A stretch of DNA of 62,826 bases from Desulfovibrio sp. (GCA_031279825.1 JAITHT010000015.1:1-62826), one strand, 5' to 3'. Counted from the first letter of the stretch, positions 28,093 through 38,390 are shown. The notes: generated by a model from the sequence alone, not told the origin. Program-made: numbers and translations.

Positions 28093-29119
28093 AAGGCTTG
28101 CGGCCGACAACGACCGCGGCCATGCTTGCGGCCGGAACCGCCAGCGCCACATCGACAAAGCCGGCGGCTTCAAGGTCTTCTTTGACTTCGTCAAAGGTGT
28201 ATACCATGCCGCTCCGGGTCTGGACGAGCATATTGATGCCGAAAAAAACGCCGGATTTGGGCGAAAGCCTGTCGGCGCTCATGATAAAATCCCTGACGGC
28301 CACCGTACCGCCGGGGTTTATGGCCCGCATGGCATTACGGTAGAGTTCCCGACTTTCGGCGCGTCCGTGCTGGTGGATGATGGCGCTGATCCAGACGAAA
28401 TCAAATCCCCGCGGCAGGGGGTCTTGATAAAAATCGCCGGAGACAAGCCGGATGCGCTGTTCGAATTCCGTGCCGGCAAAACGCTTTCTCGCTTCGCCTA
28501 TGCCCACGGGCAGATCGAAAATCGTGCCCCGCGCCTCGGGCAGAGCGCGCAGAAAGGCGAGGGAGTAGGTGCCTGACGCGCCGCCCACGTCAAGAATCTC
28601 CACCTCGTTCCGGGCAAAGGACAAAACTCCCGCCTGGCGCAGGGCCGACACCACGTCATCGACCAGGGTCAGAGCGACGGAATTCATCCCCAGGATAAAA
28701 GAAATTCTGTCTTCTTCTTCGCCGAGTATGCTGGGTTGCCTGGCCGGAGGTTCCCCATGCTTTATCACCGGGGAAAGTTGTGTCCAGGCGCGCTGCACGC
28801 AGGCCATGTGGCGGATGAAGGGAACGGCCGTTGCGGGGTGGCGGCTGTCCAGATAGGCGCGAAAGCGTTCTTTAACGGAGTAACGAGCGTCCTCTCCCAT
28901 GCCGCGTTTTTTCAGGTAGCCCATGGCCGCCAGCGCATCAAGCAGCATGGCGGTGCCGCGCGCGTCGCAGGATATCTTCGCGGCCAGATCATAGGCCGTC
29001 AGTGAGTTGCCGTGTTGCAGAAGAACCGTGCAGCAATCAAGCTCCGCCGCCGCCCCAAGAACGCAGGACTCTTCAAAAGCCGCGGCGGCGCGATACAGTT
29101 CCTCAAAGGGATGTTTCAT
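28091..29119 (-). CDS. SAM-dependent O-methyltransferase
   Basis: 342 residues with a winged-helix dimerisation-type N-terminus and a Rossmann core: EILDVGGASGTYSLAFLRAL near residue 173 (SAM-binding GxG), TIFDLP after it, and DFVWISAIIHQHG with a His in the position of the family's catalytic base region. This is the layout of the PF00891-type methyltransferases acting on small aromatic or polyketide-like molecules. ATG 29119 has AAGGAG. The substrate cannot be told from the sequence. It follows the permease gene on the same strand after 65 bp. Confidence 0.8.
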   Translation of the reverse strand: MKHPFEELYRAAAAFEESCVLGAAAELDCCTVLLQHGNSLTAYDLAAKISCDARGTAMLLDALAAMGYLKKRGMGEDARYSVKERFRAYLDSRHPATAVPFIRHMACVQRAWTQLSPVIKHGEPPARQPSILGEEEDRISFILGMNSVALTLVDDVVSALRQAGVLSFARNEVEILDVGGASGTYSLAFLRALPEARGTIFDLPVGIGEARKRFAGTEFEQRIRLVSGDFYQDPLPRGFDFVWISAIIHQHGRAESRELYRNAMRAINPGGTVAVRDFIMSADRLSPKSGVFFGINMLVQTRSGMVYTFDEVKEDLEAAGFVDVALAVPAASMAAVVVGRKP

Positions 29120-29184
29120 GACATTCTCCTTCTCTTGTTATTAGCGCTTAACGCTTCAATCGGCCGTATAGCCTCCGTAACGGG

Positions 29185-31020
29185 CTACAGCAGCCAGAAC
29201 AGCCACGCCAGAGACACCGAGGCCGACATGCAGAGCAGCAGCAGGGGAAAGCCCGTTGCCGCATAGTCGGCAAGGCGGTATCCTCCCGGCTCGCGCACAA
29301 GCATGGCGACGGGCGATCCCAGAGGAGAAACAAAGGCCGACGAACAGGCGATGGCCGCCACCATGGCGCATGCCTGGGGGGGGATGCCGAGCCTGACGGC
29401 GACGTCTACGGCTACAGGCGCGATCAACACGGCTGTTGCCGTGCTGCTCATGACCATCCCCATCAAGGCCGTAAGCAGAAACAGGCCGGCCAGAGACAGT
29501 ACGGGTCCTGTTTCCCGAAATAACAAAAAAAAAGCCGCGGCCACATGGGAGATGATCCCGGTTTTCTGCATTGCCAGGGCAAGCGGCAGCATGCCGGCAA
29601 TCATGACCAGGCTTTGCCAGTCTATTATTTTGTAAACGGAGCCTATAGGCACGCAGCGGGTGAGCAGCAAGGCGCAGGCGGCGGCAAAAACGCTGATGAC
29701 GGGCGACAGCGGCGTAAAGACCATCATGGAGATCATAGCCGCAAGGATGCCCATGGCGATTTTTTCCTTGTGTTTTGCCTGAATCACTTCCTTGTAATCC
29801 CGAGGCAGGGTGAGCAGCAGGCATTGGTCGCGTATTTCGCTCAAACGGATCAGTTCCTGCCAGGCGCCGCAAACCAGCAGGACGTCACCGGATTTAAGCA
29901 GGATGTCGGAGACGTCTTCCGTCAGTGGCACGCCTTTCCGGCGTATGCCGAGCACTATGCCGTGGTAACTGGATCGGAACTGCGTCTCTTTGAGCGTTTT
30001 GCCGATAAGCGTCGAATCCGGATGAAGCATGAGTTCGGCAATGCCAATTACCTGGAAAAACGCCTGGGTCCGGGTGGCGAAAACGGCATCCCCGACAGCT
30101 TCCAGAGCGAAAATTTCGGCAAAGGCGGCGGCGCGCGCGGGAGAAGCGATAAGCAGCAGAAGATCTCCGGGACGAAACACCATTTCCGGCTGAACCGGGA
30201 GGATGCGTTTTTTCAGATTCTTTCCGGAGGTTTTCACCGCCAAAAGAGTGACATGGTGCCGCGCGCTGAGCTTGGCCGTGGCGACGCTACAGGTCACAAG
30301 CTCTGATTGCGCGGTGACGCGCAGCAGGTATTCATGCTGATCCATCCGGTAATGCCGCAGCAGATCGTTAATGGAAGGCGTCTTTTTCCGTTGCTCGGGT
30401 GCGCGTTTTTTCGCCAGCATATTCTGGCCGAACAGGGTCATGAAAGCGACGGCCAGCCCCAGATTGATCAGGCCGAAAGGCGTAAAGCTGAAAAAAGAAA
30501 GAGAGGCGTACCCCTTAAGTTGCAGCGCCTCGTTGAGGATAAGGTTGGGGGTGGTGGCCACCAGGGTCATCATGCCGCTGATTAAGGAAGCCGCGGCCAA
30601 AGGCATGAGAAGGCGTTTATGGTGCAGGCCGGCTTTTTCCGCCACAGCTAGAGAGATGGGGATGAAAATCGCCGCGGTGGCCGCGGAACTCATCACCGAG
30701 CCGACCAAGGCGGCGGTCAGCATGATCAGGATCATAATTTTTCTTTCGTCCGCGCCGCCGCATCTGACGATAAATTCCCCCGCGCGCTGGGTCACTCCGG
30801 TGTGAATGAGGGATTCCCCCACCACAAACATGCAGGCGATAATAATCACCGCCGTGCTGGAAAAACCGGAAAGCGCCTCGGCAGGCTCCAGCACGCCGCT
30901 GATCGTCAACGCGGGGATAGTGAGAACCGCCGCCAAATCGTTACGCAGAAAACCGCCGGCCAGCAGAGTGACAACACCCGCCAGGGTGAGCAGAGTGACT
31001 AGCTGATGCGCGTTGTCCAT
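29185..31020 (-). CDS. SLC13/DASS-type anion permease with two TrkA-C domains
   Basis: This 611-residue inner-membrane protein has about six membrane segments on each side of a central cytoplasmic region (residues 200-390). That region carries two TrkA-C/RCK_C-like units (VRPGDLL-type strings FRPGDLLLLIAS and LKSGDVLLVCGA). The permease halves contain the SSTATAVLIAPV and ATTPNLILN motifs seen in Na+/dicarboxylate or Na+/sulfate symporters. Relatives move sulfate, thiosulfate, citrate or dicarboxylates. For a sulfate reducer a sulfur anion is attractive but unproven. It starts 6 bp after purA and probably shares its transcript. Confidence 0.85.
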   Translation of the reverse strand: MDNAHQLVTLLTLAGVVTLLAGGFLRNDLAAVLTIPALTISGVLEPAEALSGFSSTAVIIIACMFVVGESLIHTGVTQRAGEFIVRCGGADERKIMILIMLTAALVGSVMSSAATAAIFIPISLAVAEKAGLHHKRLLMPLAAASLISGMMTLVATTPNLILNEALQLKGYASLSFFSFTPFGLINLGLAVAFMTLFGQNMLAKKRAPEQRKKTPSINDLLRHYRMDQHEYLLRVTAQSELVTCSVATAKLSARHHVTLLAVKTSGKNLKKRILPVQPEMVFRPGDLLLLIASPARAAAFAEIFALEAVGDAVFATRTQAFFQVIGIAELMLHPDSTLIGKTLKETQFRSSYHGIVLGIRRKGVPLTEDVSDILLKSGDVLLVCGAWQELIRLSEIRDQCLLLTLPRDYKEVIQAKHKEKIAMGILAAMISMMVFTPLSPVISVFAAACALLLTRCVPIGSVYKIIDWQSLVMIAGMLPLALAMQKTGIISHVAAAFFLLFRETGPVLSLAGLFLLTALMGMVMSSTATAVLIAPVAVDVAVRLGIPPQACAMVAAIACSSAFVSPLGSPVAMLVREPGGYRLADYAATGFPLLLLCMSASVSLAWLFWLL

Positions 31021-31026
31021 CGATCT

Positions 31027-32304
31027 TTATCGCATAATGGTCTGGTCGCGATCCGGACCCACGGAAATAAGGGAAACCGATATCCCGGCCAATTCTTCCA
31101 AACGGCGGACATAGCTCCTGGCAGTTTCCGGCAGATCCTCCCAGGAAGAGGCATTTTCCAAGTCTTCGCTCCAGCCGGGCAGGGTTTCATATACCGGAGT
31201 CACCTTACCCATACCCGATTCCATCTGAGGGGGGAAATCGAGCTTTTTTCCCTGATACATATACGCGGTGCAAATATTAATCTCTTTCAGGCCTGAGAGC
31301 ACGTCCAGCTTGGTCAGGGCTATTTCGCCGATACCGCACAAACGGATGGATTCGCGCACGACCACCATGTCCAGCCAGCCGCAACGGCGGCGGCGGCCGG
31401 TGACCGCGCCGAACTCCACGCCCTGCCGCTGCAGATGCTCGCCGACGCCATCAAATAATTCCGTGGGGAAAGGCCCTGCGCCCACCCTGGTGGAGTAAGC
31501 TTTAACCAGCCCGATAACGCGTCCGAGACGCGAGGGGGAGATGCCGCTCCCGGCGGCGGCACTGCCTACTACAGTGTTTGAAGAGGTGACAAAGGGATAG
31601 GTGCCGTGATCAATATCCAGATGCGCGCCTTGCGCGCCTTCAAACATGATGCTGCCGCCGCGATCTTCCACTTTAGCCAGTTCGGCGCTTACATCCGCGA
31701 GGTAGGGCGTGAGCCTGGCCGCGGCCGGAGCGATTTGCGCCATAATGTCCTCGACATCCAAGGCTTTACCGCCGTAAAGCCCTGCCAACAGAGTATTTTT
31801 TTCCTTCAGGGAATGCGCTATTTTGGCGCGCAGCAGATCCGGGTCTTCCAAATCGCAGGCGCGGACGCCTGTCCGGGCGGCCTTGTCTTCGTAACAAGGG
31901 CCGATGCCCCGGCCGGTGGTGCCGATTTTGTCGGCGTCCTTGCTCTGCTCGCGGGCCTGATCGAGCAGACGGTGGTACGGCATAATCAGATGGGCCTTAC
32001 GCGAAAGTTTCAGGCGATCCGGCGTAATGGCGATGCCCTGTCCGGCAACGTCATCCATTTCCGAACACAGGGCCGAGGGGTCCACCACGACGCCATTGCC
32101 GATAAGACAGATTTTGCCTTCATGCAGGATGCCTGAAGGAATAAGCTTGAGAATATATTTTTTACCGCCCGCAATCACCGTATGCCCGGCGTTGTTGCCG
32201 CCCTGAAAGCGGACAATGGCCGAGATGCCCGAGGAAAGCAGATCAACGACCTTGCCTTTGCCTTCATCTCCCCACTGCGCGCCTATGATGACAATATTCG
32301 ACAT
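31027..32304 (-). CDS. purA: Adenylosuccinate synthetase
   Basis: 425 residues from ATG 32304, set by AAGGAG and the family start [20 protein letters not shown]. It forms adenylosuccinate from IMP, aspartate and GTP, the first committed step to AMP. Family motifs present: [11 protein letters not shown] with the catalytic His, [40 protein letters not shown], and the C-terminal [11 protein letters not shown]-base region. It lies 34 bp downstream of a conserved hypothetical gene and upstream of the anion permease. Confidence 0.96.
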   Translation of the reverse strand: MSNIVIIGAQWGDEGKGKVVDLLSSGISAIVRFQGGNNAGHTVIAGGKKYILKLIPSGILHEGKICLIGNGVVVDPSALCSEMDDVAGQGIAITPDRLKLSRKAHLIMPYHRLLDQAREQSKDADKIGTTGRGIGPCYEDKAARTGVRACDLEDPDLLRAKIAHSLKEKNTLLAGLYGGKALDVEDIMAQIAPAAARLTPYLADVSAELAKVEDRGGSIMFEGAQGAHLDIDHGTYPFVTSSNTVVGSAAAGSGISPSRLGRVIGLVKAYSTRVGAGPFPTELFDGVGEHLQRQGVEFGAVTGRRRRCGWLDMVVVRESIRLCGIGEIALTKLDVLSGLKEINICTAYMYQGKKLDFPPQMESGMGKVTPVYETLPGWSEDLENASSWEDLPETARSYVRRLEELAGISVSLISVGPDRDQTIMR

Positions 32305-32338
32305 GCCTTGTCTCCTTATTGTGGAACGGCGCCGCCCC

Positions 32339-32799
32339 TCAGTTGTCGGCTTCCGGTCTTTCCCCGGGAAGCAAAGATCGACCGCTGTCTTTTCCGGATT
32401 TCGCACCGTTGTCCATGTCCTTTTCAGAGGCGGTTCCATCCCGCTTCGTCCCGGTTCCGCTTTTTTCAGGAAAACGCAATACCGTGGCCCTGGCTCGTGC
32501 GGCACGCGCTTCGGGCTTGGCAGTATCAATACTCCGGGCGCGTTGCGCGGCAAAGATTTCCGGTAAGGGAGGAAGGGAACGTTTATCCACGGGCGTCGCC
32601 GCTACGGCCAGATGGTAGTTGAAGAGTTGGTTTTTCCAATGAATGGCCTGTATGAGACATAGGGCGATGGCGGCTTCCTCCCACCGCCTGGTCGGCTCAA
32701 AATCATGCACCTGCGCGGCATAGCGCTGCCAGAGCTGCATAAGGGAAGCCTCATCATAATTATTAAGCTGTTTCGCCATTTTTTCCAGAACCCGCTGCA
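32339..32799 (-). CDS. Conserved-type hypothetical protein upstream of purA
   Basis: 153 residues from ATG 32799, chosen because AAGGAG lies 8 nt upstream; a longer frame would run into the family C repeat. The first 70 residues are helical and rich in aromatic residues ([40 protein letters not shown]). The remainder is basic, low-complexity and probably disordered. I recognise no domain. It is probably transcribed with purA. Confidence 0.6.
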
Positions 32800-32896
32800 T
32801 GGCGTGAACTCCTTCCCTTGCCTGCAAGGCTACTCCTCCGCGACGAAAGACGCGATTTTCGGCCTCTTTCCAGTCCGCTCGCGACGGCTTTACTAC

Positions 32897-33046
32897 AAGT
32901 GATTTCATAAATAGGCCATTGGCCTATTTATGAGGATCGCTTCGCCGAAAAACGCGATTTTCGGCTTGCTCACGCCGCTTGTGGCAACGCGCCGGACTTT
33001 CGTCCGGCGGAAGTCATTTCTTAGTGAATTATGAAATGACTTCTAT
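32897..33046 (+). repeat. Repeat family C, copy 2
   Basis: Begins with a palindrome ATAAATAGGCCA/TGGCCTATTTAT and continues GAGGATCGCTTCGCCG, GCTTGCTCACGCCGC. It ends with GAAGTCATTTC...GAAATGACTTC, an inverted pair. The copy at 20757-20873 is in the opposite orientation. The stretch 32800-33169 holds only this repeat and the ribosome binding site of the gene above. Confidence 0.7.
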
Positions 33047-33169
33047 ATCATGATAGCGCCAATGCGGTCTTTCTTCAAACAAAAATATGAGCCGGAACGG
33101 GCCGCCTGCGATAGCCTTCAATTGCCTGCACGGTGCAATCGGACGGCTTTTCCCTTTTTCGTAGCATTC

Positions 33170-33970
33170 TTATCCGCGCAACGGATGAATGGCCGCTGCC
33201 TTGCCCGATGCCGCGTCAATGTCAATAATCGCCCCGTTGAGCGACGCCGATCCTTTGGCCAATTTAAAGGACTGGGGCAGGCCCGTGACGAAACGCTTGA
33301 TTATCACTTCCTTGTCCATGCCGATGATGGAATCCTCCTCCACACCGCACATGCCGAGATCGGTCATGCCGGCGGTGCCCAGAGGGCTGACGCGAAAATC
33401 CGCCGTCTGCACGTGGGTGTGCGTGCCCAGCACTGCCGCCGCTCTGCCGTCAAGATAATGAACCATAGCGCGTTTTTCGCTGCTGGCCTCGGCATGAAAA
33501 TCCACCAGGCAAAAATGCGCGCCCTTCCCGGCCAAAGCGCTCAGTGCGGCGTCCGCCGCCTGAAAGGGACAATTAACCGGCTCCATGAAGACGCGGCCGA
33601 TCAGGTTCAATACGCCCGCGTTGATCCCGTCCGGCAGAGAATACAGGCCAAAGCCCTTACCGGGGACGGCGTCACCGTAATTGGCCGGCCGTAACGCCGC
33701 CGCGTGAGTATTGAGACAGGCATGCATCTCCTTATACTTCCAGATATGATTGCCCGACGTGACCACATCGACTCCGGCGGCCAGCAGTTCCTGAAAATTG
33801 GCGGGCGTCAGACCGATGCCGCCGGAAGCGTTTTCTCCGTTGGCGATGACCATATCCGCAGTCAGTTCGGCGCGCAGGCCGGGCAGGCGTTCGCCGATCG
33901 CCCGACGGCCGGGGCCTCCCACCACATCACCGAGGCAGAGTATGCGGCATATGCCCTGCTGTTTCAGCAT
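33170..33970 (-). CDS. ymdB: YmdB-family metallophosphoesterase
   Basis: 267 residues from ATG 33970 (GGAG 8 nt upstream). Calcineurin-like motifs: LCLGDVVGGPGRRA near the start, NGENASGGIGL, SGNHIWKYKE, FCLVDFHAEASSEK, and GTHTHVQTADFRV. These fit the TIGR00282/YmdB family, whose Bacillus member hydrolyses 2',3'-cyclic nucleotides and affects biofilm and motility choices. It starts 5 bp after the ygiC-like gene, so it is the last gene of that cluster. Confidence 0.85.
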   Translation of the reverse strand: MLKQQGICRILCLGDVVGGPGRRAIGERLPGLRAELTADMVIANGENASGGIGLTPANFQELLAAGVDVVTSGNHIWKYKEMHACLNTHAAALRPANYGDAVPGKGFGLYSLPDGINAGVLNLIGRVFMEPVNCPFQAADAALSALAGKGAHFCLVDFHAEASSEKRAMVHYLDGRAAAVLGTHTHVQTADFRVSPLGTAGMTDLGMCGVEEDSIIGMDKEVIIKRFVTGLPQSFKLAKGSASLNGAIIDIDAASGKAAAIHPLRG

Positions 33971-33975
33971 GCCCG

Positions 33976-35133
33976 TTACTCCAGGATGCAATGCGGGATG
34001 AAGCGGGAAAGATTGCTGGTGATGGGGCTTGTATCCTCCCGTATGCCGAGACCGCAGCTTTTGCCGCCCACTATCCAGACGCCGCAAACAGGGCCCTGGC
34101 CGTCCACGAAAGGCGGCGGGCAGAGCGCCTGCCCGATATAGCCCTCACCGCCGTATTCCCCGTCCGAGACGAACACCTGCCTGTGTCCGCGAAAAACATG
34201 GATATTCGCTCCCTCGCGAGAAAGCAGGGGCTTGACGACATAGTCGTTGACGGGCGGAGACTTGGCCATGTCGTGGAACCATGCAGGCAACAGGTTGGGA
34301 TGGCCGGGATGGCGTTCCCACAGCAAGGGAAGGATGCCTTTATTGGACAGGATCATTTTCCAGGCCGGCTCAATAAAGGTAGTGTCGCAGCCGGGCAGCA
34401 GAGGCGCGAACGCGTCCCTCCACATGAACTCCCACGGGTAGAGCTTGAACAGCCGGTGGATGGCCTGCCCGTCCGGATCCATGAACAGGCCGAGGGAATC
34501 GGTGACAATATCCTCCATATACGTCTGCCGCCCGTCAATACCCGCCTGCCGGGCGCAATCCAGCAGGTATTCGACCGTGGCCCTGTCTTCCTCCGATCCC
34601 TTCATAGCGGCGAAGTGCGTAAGCCCGGACACGCGCAGGGACGCAAAGGTCTCGATCAGGCGTTCCTGAATGCTGTTGAACTGATCGGCATGTGGAGGCA
34701 GGCCGCCGTCCCTGATGCGATCCTCAAGCCAGAGCCATTGAAAATAGGCGGCCTCGTAAAGAGCGGTGGGGGTATCGGCGTTGTATTCGTAAAGCTTGGC
34801 CGGTCCGTGGCCGTCGTAAGCGAAATCGAAACGCCCGTACAGACTCGGCTCGTTGCGCCGCCAACTGTCCCGCGCTATGTCCCGGAACAGGGGAGGGATG
34901 GCGAGAAGTTCAAGAATTTCTTCGCTGTTGACCGCGTCGGCGACCAACTCTCGGCACATATCGGCCAATTCCTGGGCGGGGTCTTCGAGGCCGTCTTCGA
35001 TTTCTTTCAGGCTCAAGGCGTAGTAAGCGGATTCGTCCCAATATATCTCGCCGTTAATATGATGAAAGAAAAAACCGTTATTTTCGGCGATCTCACGCCA
35101 CTCCGGACGCGGAGCAAGGGGGACGCGCCTCAC
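33976..35133 (-). CDS. ygiC: YgiC-like glutathionylspermidine synthase-type ATP-grasp ligase
   Basis: 385 residues. The sequence matches the C-terminal synthetase domain of Gsp enzymes throughout (GRFDFAYDGHGPAKLYEYNADTP, LLWERHPGHPNLLPAWF, VVKPLLSREGANIHVF, DGQGPVCGVWIVGG). It lacks the amidase half, as YgiC and YjfC do. Such proteins are ATP-dependent ligases in fold, but the stand-alone forms have not been shown to make glutathionylspermidine. The start overlaps the ygiB-like stop by 4 bp (ATGA), implying translational coupling. Confidence 0.88.
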   Translation of the reverse strand: MRRVPLAPRPEWREIAENNGFFFHHINGEIYWDESAYYALSLKEIEDGLEDPAQELADMCRELVADAVNSEEILELLAIPPLFRDIARDSWRRNEPSLYGRFDFAYDGHGPAKLYEYNADTPTALYEAAYFQWLWLEDRIRDGGLPPHADQFNSIQERLIETFASLRVSGLTHFAAMKGSEEDRATVEYLLDCARQAGIDGRQTYMEDIVTDSLGLFMDPDGQAIHRLFKLYPWEFMWRDAFAPLLPGCDTTFIEPAWKMILSNKGILPLLWERHPGHPNLLPAWFHDMAKSPPVNDYVVKPLLSREGANIHVFRGHRQVFVSDGEYGGEGYIGQALCPPPFVDGQGPVCGVWIVGGKSCGLGIREDTSPITSNLSRFIPHCILE

Positions 35134-35738
35134 GAAGCACTCCCGGAACCGCCGAAAAAGCCGCCCCGCGCGCCGATGCCGGAACGACCCATGACCGGCT
35201 TGGCGTCGTGGCGCATACTTTGCACGATTCCGGGCGAAGGGTTCGCCACGCGGCCTCCCGAATCCGCCCGCACAAGGTCGCCGGAACGAGTGCGAAAAAC
35301 GCGCGCGCCGCCCTGCGGCTGTTTCCGCTCTTCAGGCGAGCGGTACAGCCCCTGGGAATTCTGCATCATTCCGCCTCCGCCCATAAAGCGGCCGAGCATA
35401 AAGCCCGTCATCATGGGCATCCAGGAGGCGCCGCTGCCTTGCCGCACGACGGTGCCGTTACCGCCGGAAACGGCGACAACGTTCTGGGAGGATTCTTCCG
35501 AGCAGGACTCGCCAAAGGCGCGCTCGCATTCTTCCCTGGCAGAGAAACGCGGCGTCTGCGCCAGGGCTTTTGTGTAATATTCAGCGCACTCTTCCTCGGA
35601 AAACAAGCCGCTGACGATGCATTCATCCACCGTCGCAAAGGCATGCATGCCCTCCTCGACCTTGTCACCGCCGCAACCGGCAGGGCCGAGCGCAAGAGAA
35701 CCCATGAGGAGAAGGGAAAGGGATCGGGATCGTTTCAT
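35130..35738 (-). CDS. ygiB: YgiB-like DUF1190 lipoprotein
   Basis: 202 residues with a lipoprotein signal (LLLMGSLALGPAGC). DUF1190 features follow: a Cys-containing repeat (ECIVSGLFSEEECAEYYTKAL, then EECERAFGESC), a Gly- and Met-rich middle (GFMLGRFMGGGGMM) and a Gly-rich tail. The ygiB-ygiC pairing is common in proteobacteria and linked to the cell envelope. Its 4-bp overlap with the ligase gene supports one unit. Confidence 0.85.
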   Translation of the reverse strand: MKRSRSLSLLLMGSLALGPAGCGGDKVEEGMHAFATVDECIVSGLFSEEECAEYYTKALAQTPRFSAREECERAFGESCSEESSQNVVAVSGGNGTVVRQGSGASWMPMMTGFMLGRFMGGGGMMQNSQGLYRSPEERKQPQGGARVFRTRSGDLVRADSGGRVANPSPGIVQSMRHDAKPVMGRSGIGARGGFFGGSGSAS

Positions 35739-35762
35739 CTCTGCTTCCTTATGCGGTGTCGC

Positions 35763-36938
35763 TCACTGCTTTTTCGTTTGTTTGCCGGGCTGTTCCTTCG
35801 CTTTTTTGGCCGCGCCCGGCTTGGCGGCCCGCTTTTTCCCCGCGCCCGCCGCCGCCTTGATTTTGGGGGAGTCGGGCGGCCCGGTCTGCACGATTCCCGT
35901 GCGCAGGGATTCCGCTAGAGCCAGTATGGTGTTGGCGTATATGGCAAGATTATTGTAACGCTTCAGCACAAGACGCTGCGCCGCAACGCCCGCGCCGCTT
36001 TTCCAGCCGTGCTTGCTGAGATAATGGGCGGCGCTGAAAATGGCGTCGCCCGCGGAAAACAGGTTAATCACGCCGTCGCCGTCGCCGTCTTCCGCATACG
36101 GCGCAAGATTTGAAGGCATGAACTGACAAAGTCCGATGGCGCCGTAAACGGAACCGGGAATAGCGTGCGGATCGAGGTTATATAAGGAGCAGAAAGCGAG
36201 CAGAGCGCGCAGTTCCTTATACGCCCAAGCGGATTTGTCCGCCAGTTTGCCCTGCAGCCAAGCATCATGCTGTGCGGTAATGGGAAGGTCTCCCAAGCCG
36301 GCCCGCACCGAGTCGGGCGTGTCGGCGGCCGCTATGCATGCCAGGCTCCAAAAGGCGTTCTCATTGCCCAAAAAAGTGCCGAGGCGGGTTTCCACAAACA
36401 GCAGGGAAACCAGCACCTCGCGGGGTACAGGATGCTTTTTTTCGACCGCGTCAAAAAATAGTTTGTTCGTAGCGAGAAATTCCCGGCATTTATCCATGTT
36501 GGCCTGGGTAACGACGTTACGGTAAATGCGCAACGGCGGCGGCTTTATTCCTTCTGTTGGCGGCTTGGCCTTGCGCATGAAGGCACTGGTGAAGAGTTCC
36601 CGGATTTTAGCACCCATGGGAGAGGGAGAATACTCGGGCAAAAGAGCGAAATAGCGCAGGACGTCAGGGGGCGCGGCCGAATCCTGCTGCAAGCGCTGCA
36701 CCAGGGGCAGCCAGCAGACGGCGGCGCTGCCGGCGGGGACAGGCCGCGCCGCTCCATACGAAGAAGGCGGCGCCCCCTTGTTGTCCTGAAGGCTTGCCGC
36801 GAGTCTCGGACGGGCATTTTCCGCCGCAATGTTCTGGGATGCCGAAGACGCGCCGCAAGCGCTCAGAGACAACACGCACCAGAGGCAGACCGCCGCCGGG
36901 CATTGCCCGGCGTGCAGGAGAAAACGATAAAGGGGCAC
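35763..36938 (-). CDS. mltB: MltB-type lytic murein transglycosylase (lipoprotein)
   Basis: About 391 residues. GTG 36938 is preferred: GGAGG lies 7 nt upstream and the signal peptide with lipobox (LSLSAC) then starts cleanly. The catalytic region shows LLFVETRLGTFLGNENAF (catalytic Glu), YNLDPHAIPGSVYGAIGLCQFMPSN and DGDGDGVINLFSAGDAIFSAAHYL. These are MltB/SLT_2 hallmarks for glycan cleavage. The C-terminus is very Lys/Ala-rich (KKAKEQPGKQTKK). It lies 25 bp upstream of ygiB on the same strand and is divergent from flgI. Confidence 0.85.
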   Translation of the reverse strand: MPLYRFLLHAGQCPAAVCLWCVLSLSACGASSASQNIAAENARPRLAASLQDNKGAPPSSYGAARPVPAGSAAVCWLPLVQRLQQDSAAPPDVLRYFALLPEYSPSPMGAKIRELFTSAFMRKAKPPTEGIKPPPLRIYRNVVTQANMDKCREFLATNKLFFDAVEKKHPVPREVLVSLLFVETRLGTFLGNENAFWSLACIAAADTPDSVRAGLGDLPITAQHDAWLQGKLADKSAWAYKELRALLAFCSLYNLDPHAIPGSVYGAIGLCQFMPSNLAPYAEDGDGDGVINLFSAGDAIFSAAHYLSKHGWKSGAGVAAQRLVLKRYNNLAIYANTILALAESLRTGIVQTGPPDSPKIKAAAGAGKKRAAKPGAAKKAKEQPGKQTKKQ

Positions 36939-37240
36939 TGGTAAACCTCCGGGATTGCGTGCACCATGGTAGTGGCCGAAGAGGAGTTCCTCTCCGAACA
37001 ATCAAAGTCGGGAGTGTCCGGAAGCCGCTTTGCGAAACGGCGGCAGTTCGGCGGAGCGCCCGGCGCATAGAGGTATCTGTATCATGAACAGACCGGAACA
37101 CCAAGAATAAAGAAGCCGCTTTCGAAATGGTCCGCTTTTTGCTTGATATACCCGGGAAAATCCCTTCAGCCGGAATTTTGACGGTGCCTGAAGCATTCAG
37201 GCCCGAATAGTCTATAGCCGCGCAGGTCAAGGAGAATGTC

Positions 37241-38389
37241 ATGGCTTATGAAATCGGCCCTTTTCCGCTCAATCGCTTCCGCCGCATGGTCGCATGCGCC
37301 GCGTCCCGCATTCTGCTGCTGATCCTGGGAACAGCCTGTTTGCCGTATGACGCCGAAGCTGTTCGCCTCAAGGATATCGCCTCCTTCAGCGGGGTAAGGG
37401 ACAATCAGTTGGTGGGGTATGGTCTGGTGGTCGGTCTTTCCGGCACCGGGGACAAAAAGGAGTCCGCCTTTACCATGCGCTCCATGGTGAACATGCTGGA
37501 AAAACAAGGCGTACGGGTGGATATGAAGCAAATGAAACCCAAAAACGTGGCCGCAGTCATGGTAACGACAAAGATGCCCGTATCGTCCAAACCCGGCGGA
37601 AAGCTGGATGTGACGGTATCCTCTCTCGGCGACTGCACCAGCCTGCTGGGCGGGGTGCTGATCCTGACTCCTTTAAAGGGCGTGGACGGCAAGGTGTATG
37701 CACTGGCCCAGGGGTCGCTGACGGTGGGGGGCTTTTCCATTCAGGGCAACCAGGCCCAGGCGCAGAAAAATATTTCCACCGTGGCCCAGGTGCCGGGCGG
37801 AGCGATTGTCGAACGCTCCGTGCCCTTTGATTTCAGTTCCCAGACATCCATACTCATGACCCTGAACGTACCGGATTTTTCCACCACAAACCAGGTGATG
37901 GAACGCATCAATAAAGCGCTGGGCGGCACTTTCGCCAAATCCGTGGACGCGGGCACGCTTACCCTGGATATCCCTTCGGACTTTCAGGGCAATCTCGTTC
38001 CCTTGCTGGCCTCGCTTGAAAATCTTGAAGTCTCTCCGGATGCCGCCGCCAAAGTTGTGGTGGACGAAAAAACCGGCACGATCATCCTCGGCCGGGAGGT
38101 GCGCATTTCCCGCGTGGCCGTCGCCCACGGCAATCTGCACGTCATCGTGCAGGAAGGACAGGACGTCTCCCAACCGGGGCCCTTCAGCGGCGGCACGACA
38201 GTCGTCACCCCCAATACTAATATCGCCACGCGAGAAGAACAGCGCAACCTGAACATCCTCGAAGGCGCGACCCTCCAGGAACTGGTGGATGCCCTGAACT
38301 CCGTGGGGGCAAGCCCACGAGATCTTATCTCCATCCTGCGCAGCATGAAGGCGGCGGGAGCGCTGCACGCGCACCTGGAGGTCATCTGA
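37241..38389 (+). CDS. flgI: Flagellar P-ring protein
   Basis: 382 residues with a signal peptide ([13 protein letters not shown]). FlgI polymerises in the periplasm around the rod to form the P ring. Family sequence is clear ([88 protein letters not shown]). ATG 37241 has AAGGAG at 8 nt. It is the first gene of the block in this window. flgA, flgG and flgH, usual upstream neighbours in this lineage, are not here; the lytic transglycosylase gene lies instead, on the other strand. Confidence 0.96.
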   Translation: MAYEIGPFPLNRFRRMVACAASRILLLILGTACLPYDAEAVRLKDIASFSGVRDNQLVGYGLVVGLSGTGDKKESAFTMRSMVNMLEKQGVRVDMKQMKPKNVAAVMVTTKMPVSSKPGGKLDVTVSSLGDCTSLLGGVLILTPLKGVDGKVYALAQGSLTVGGFSIQGNQAQAQKNISTVAQVPGGAIVERSVPFDFSSQTSILMTLNVPDFSTTNQVMERINKALGGTFAKSVDAGTLTLDIPSDFQGNLVPLLASLENLEVSPDAAAKVVVDEKTGTIILGREVRISRVAVAHGNLHVIVQEGQDVSQPGPFSGGTTVVTPNTNIATREEQRNLNILEGATLQELVDALNSVGASPRDLISILRSMKAAGALHAHLEVI

Positions 38390-38390
38390 C

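Noticed and set aside
33991-35577. 528-codon plus-strand frame opposite ygiC/ygiB
   Set aside because: The minus-strand genes have family motifs, coupled starts and ribosome sites. The plus-strand frame has none.
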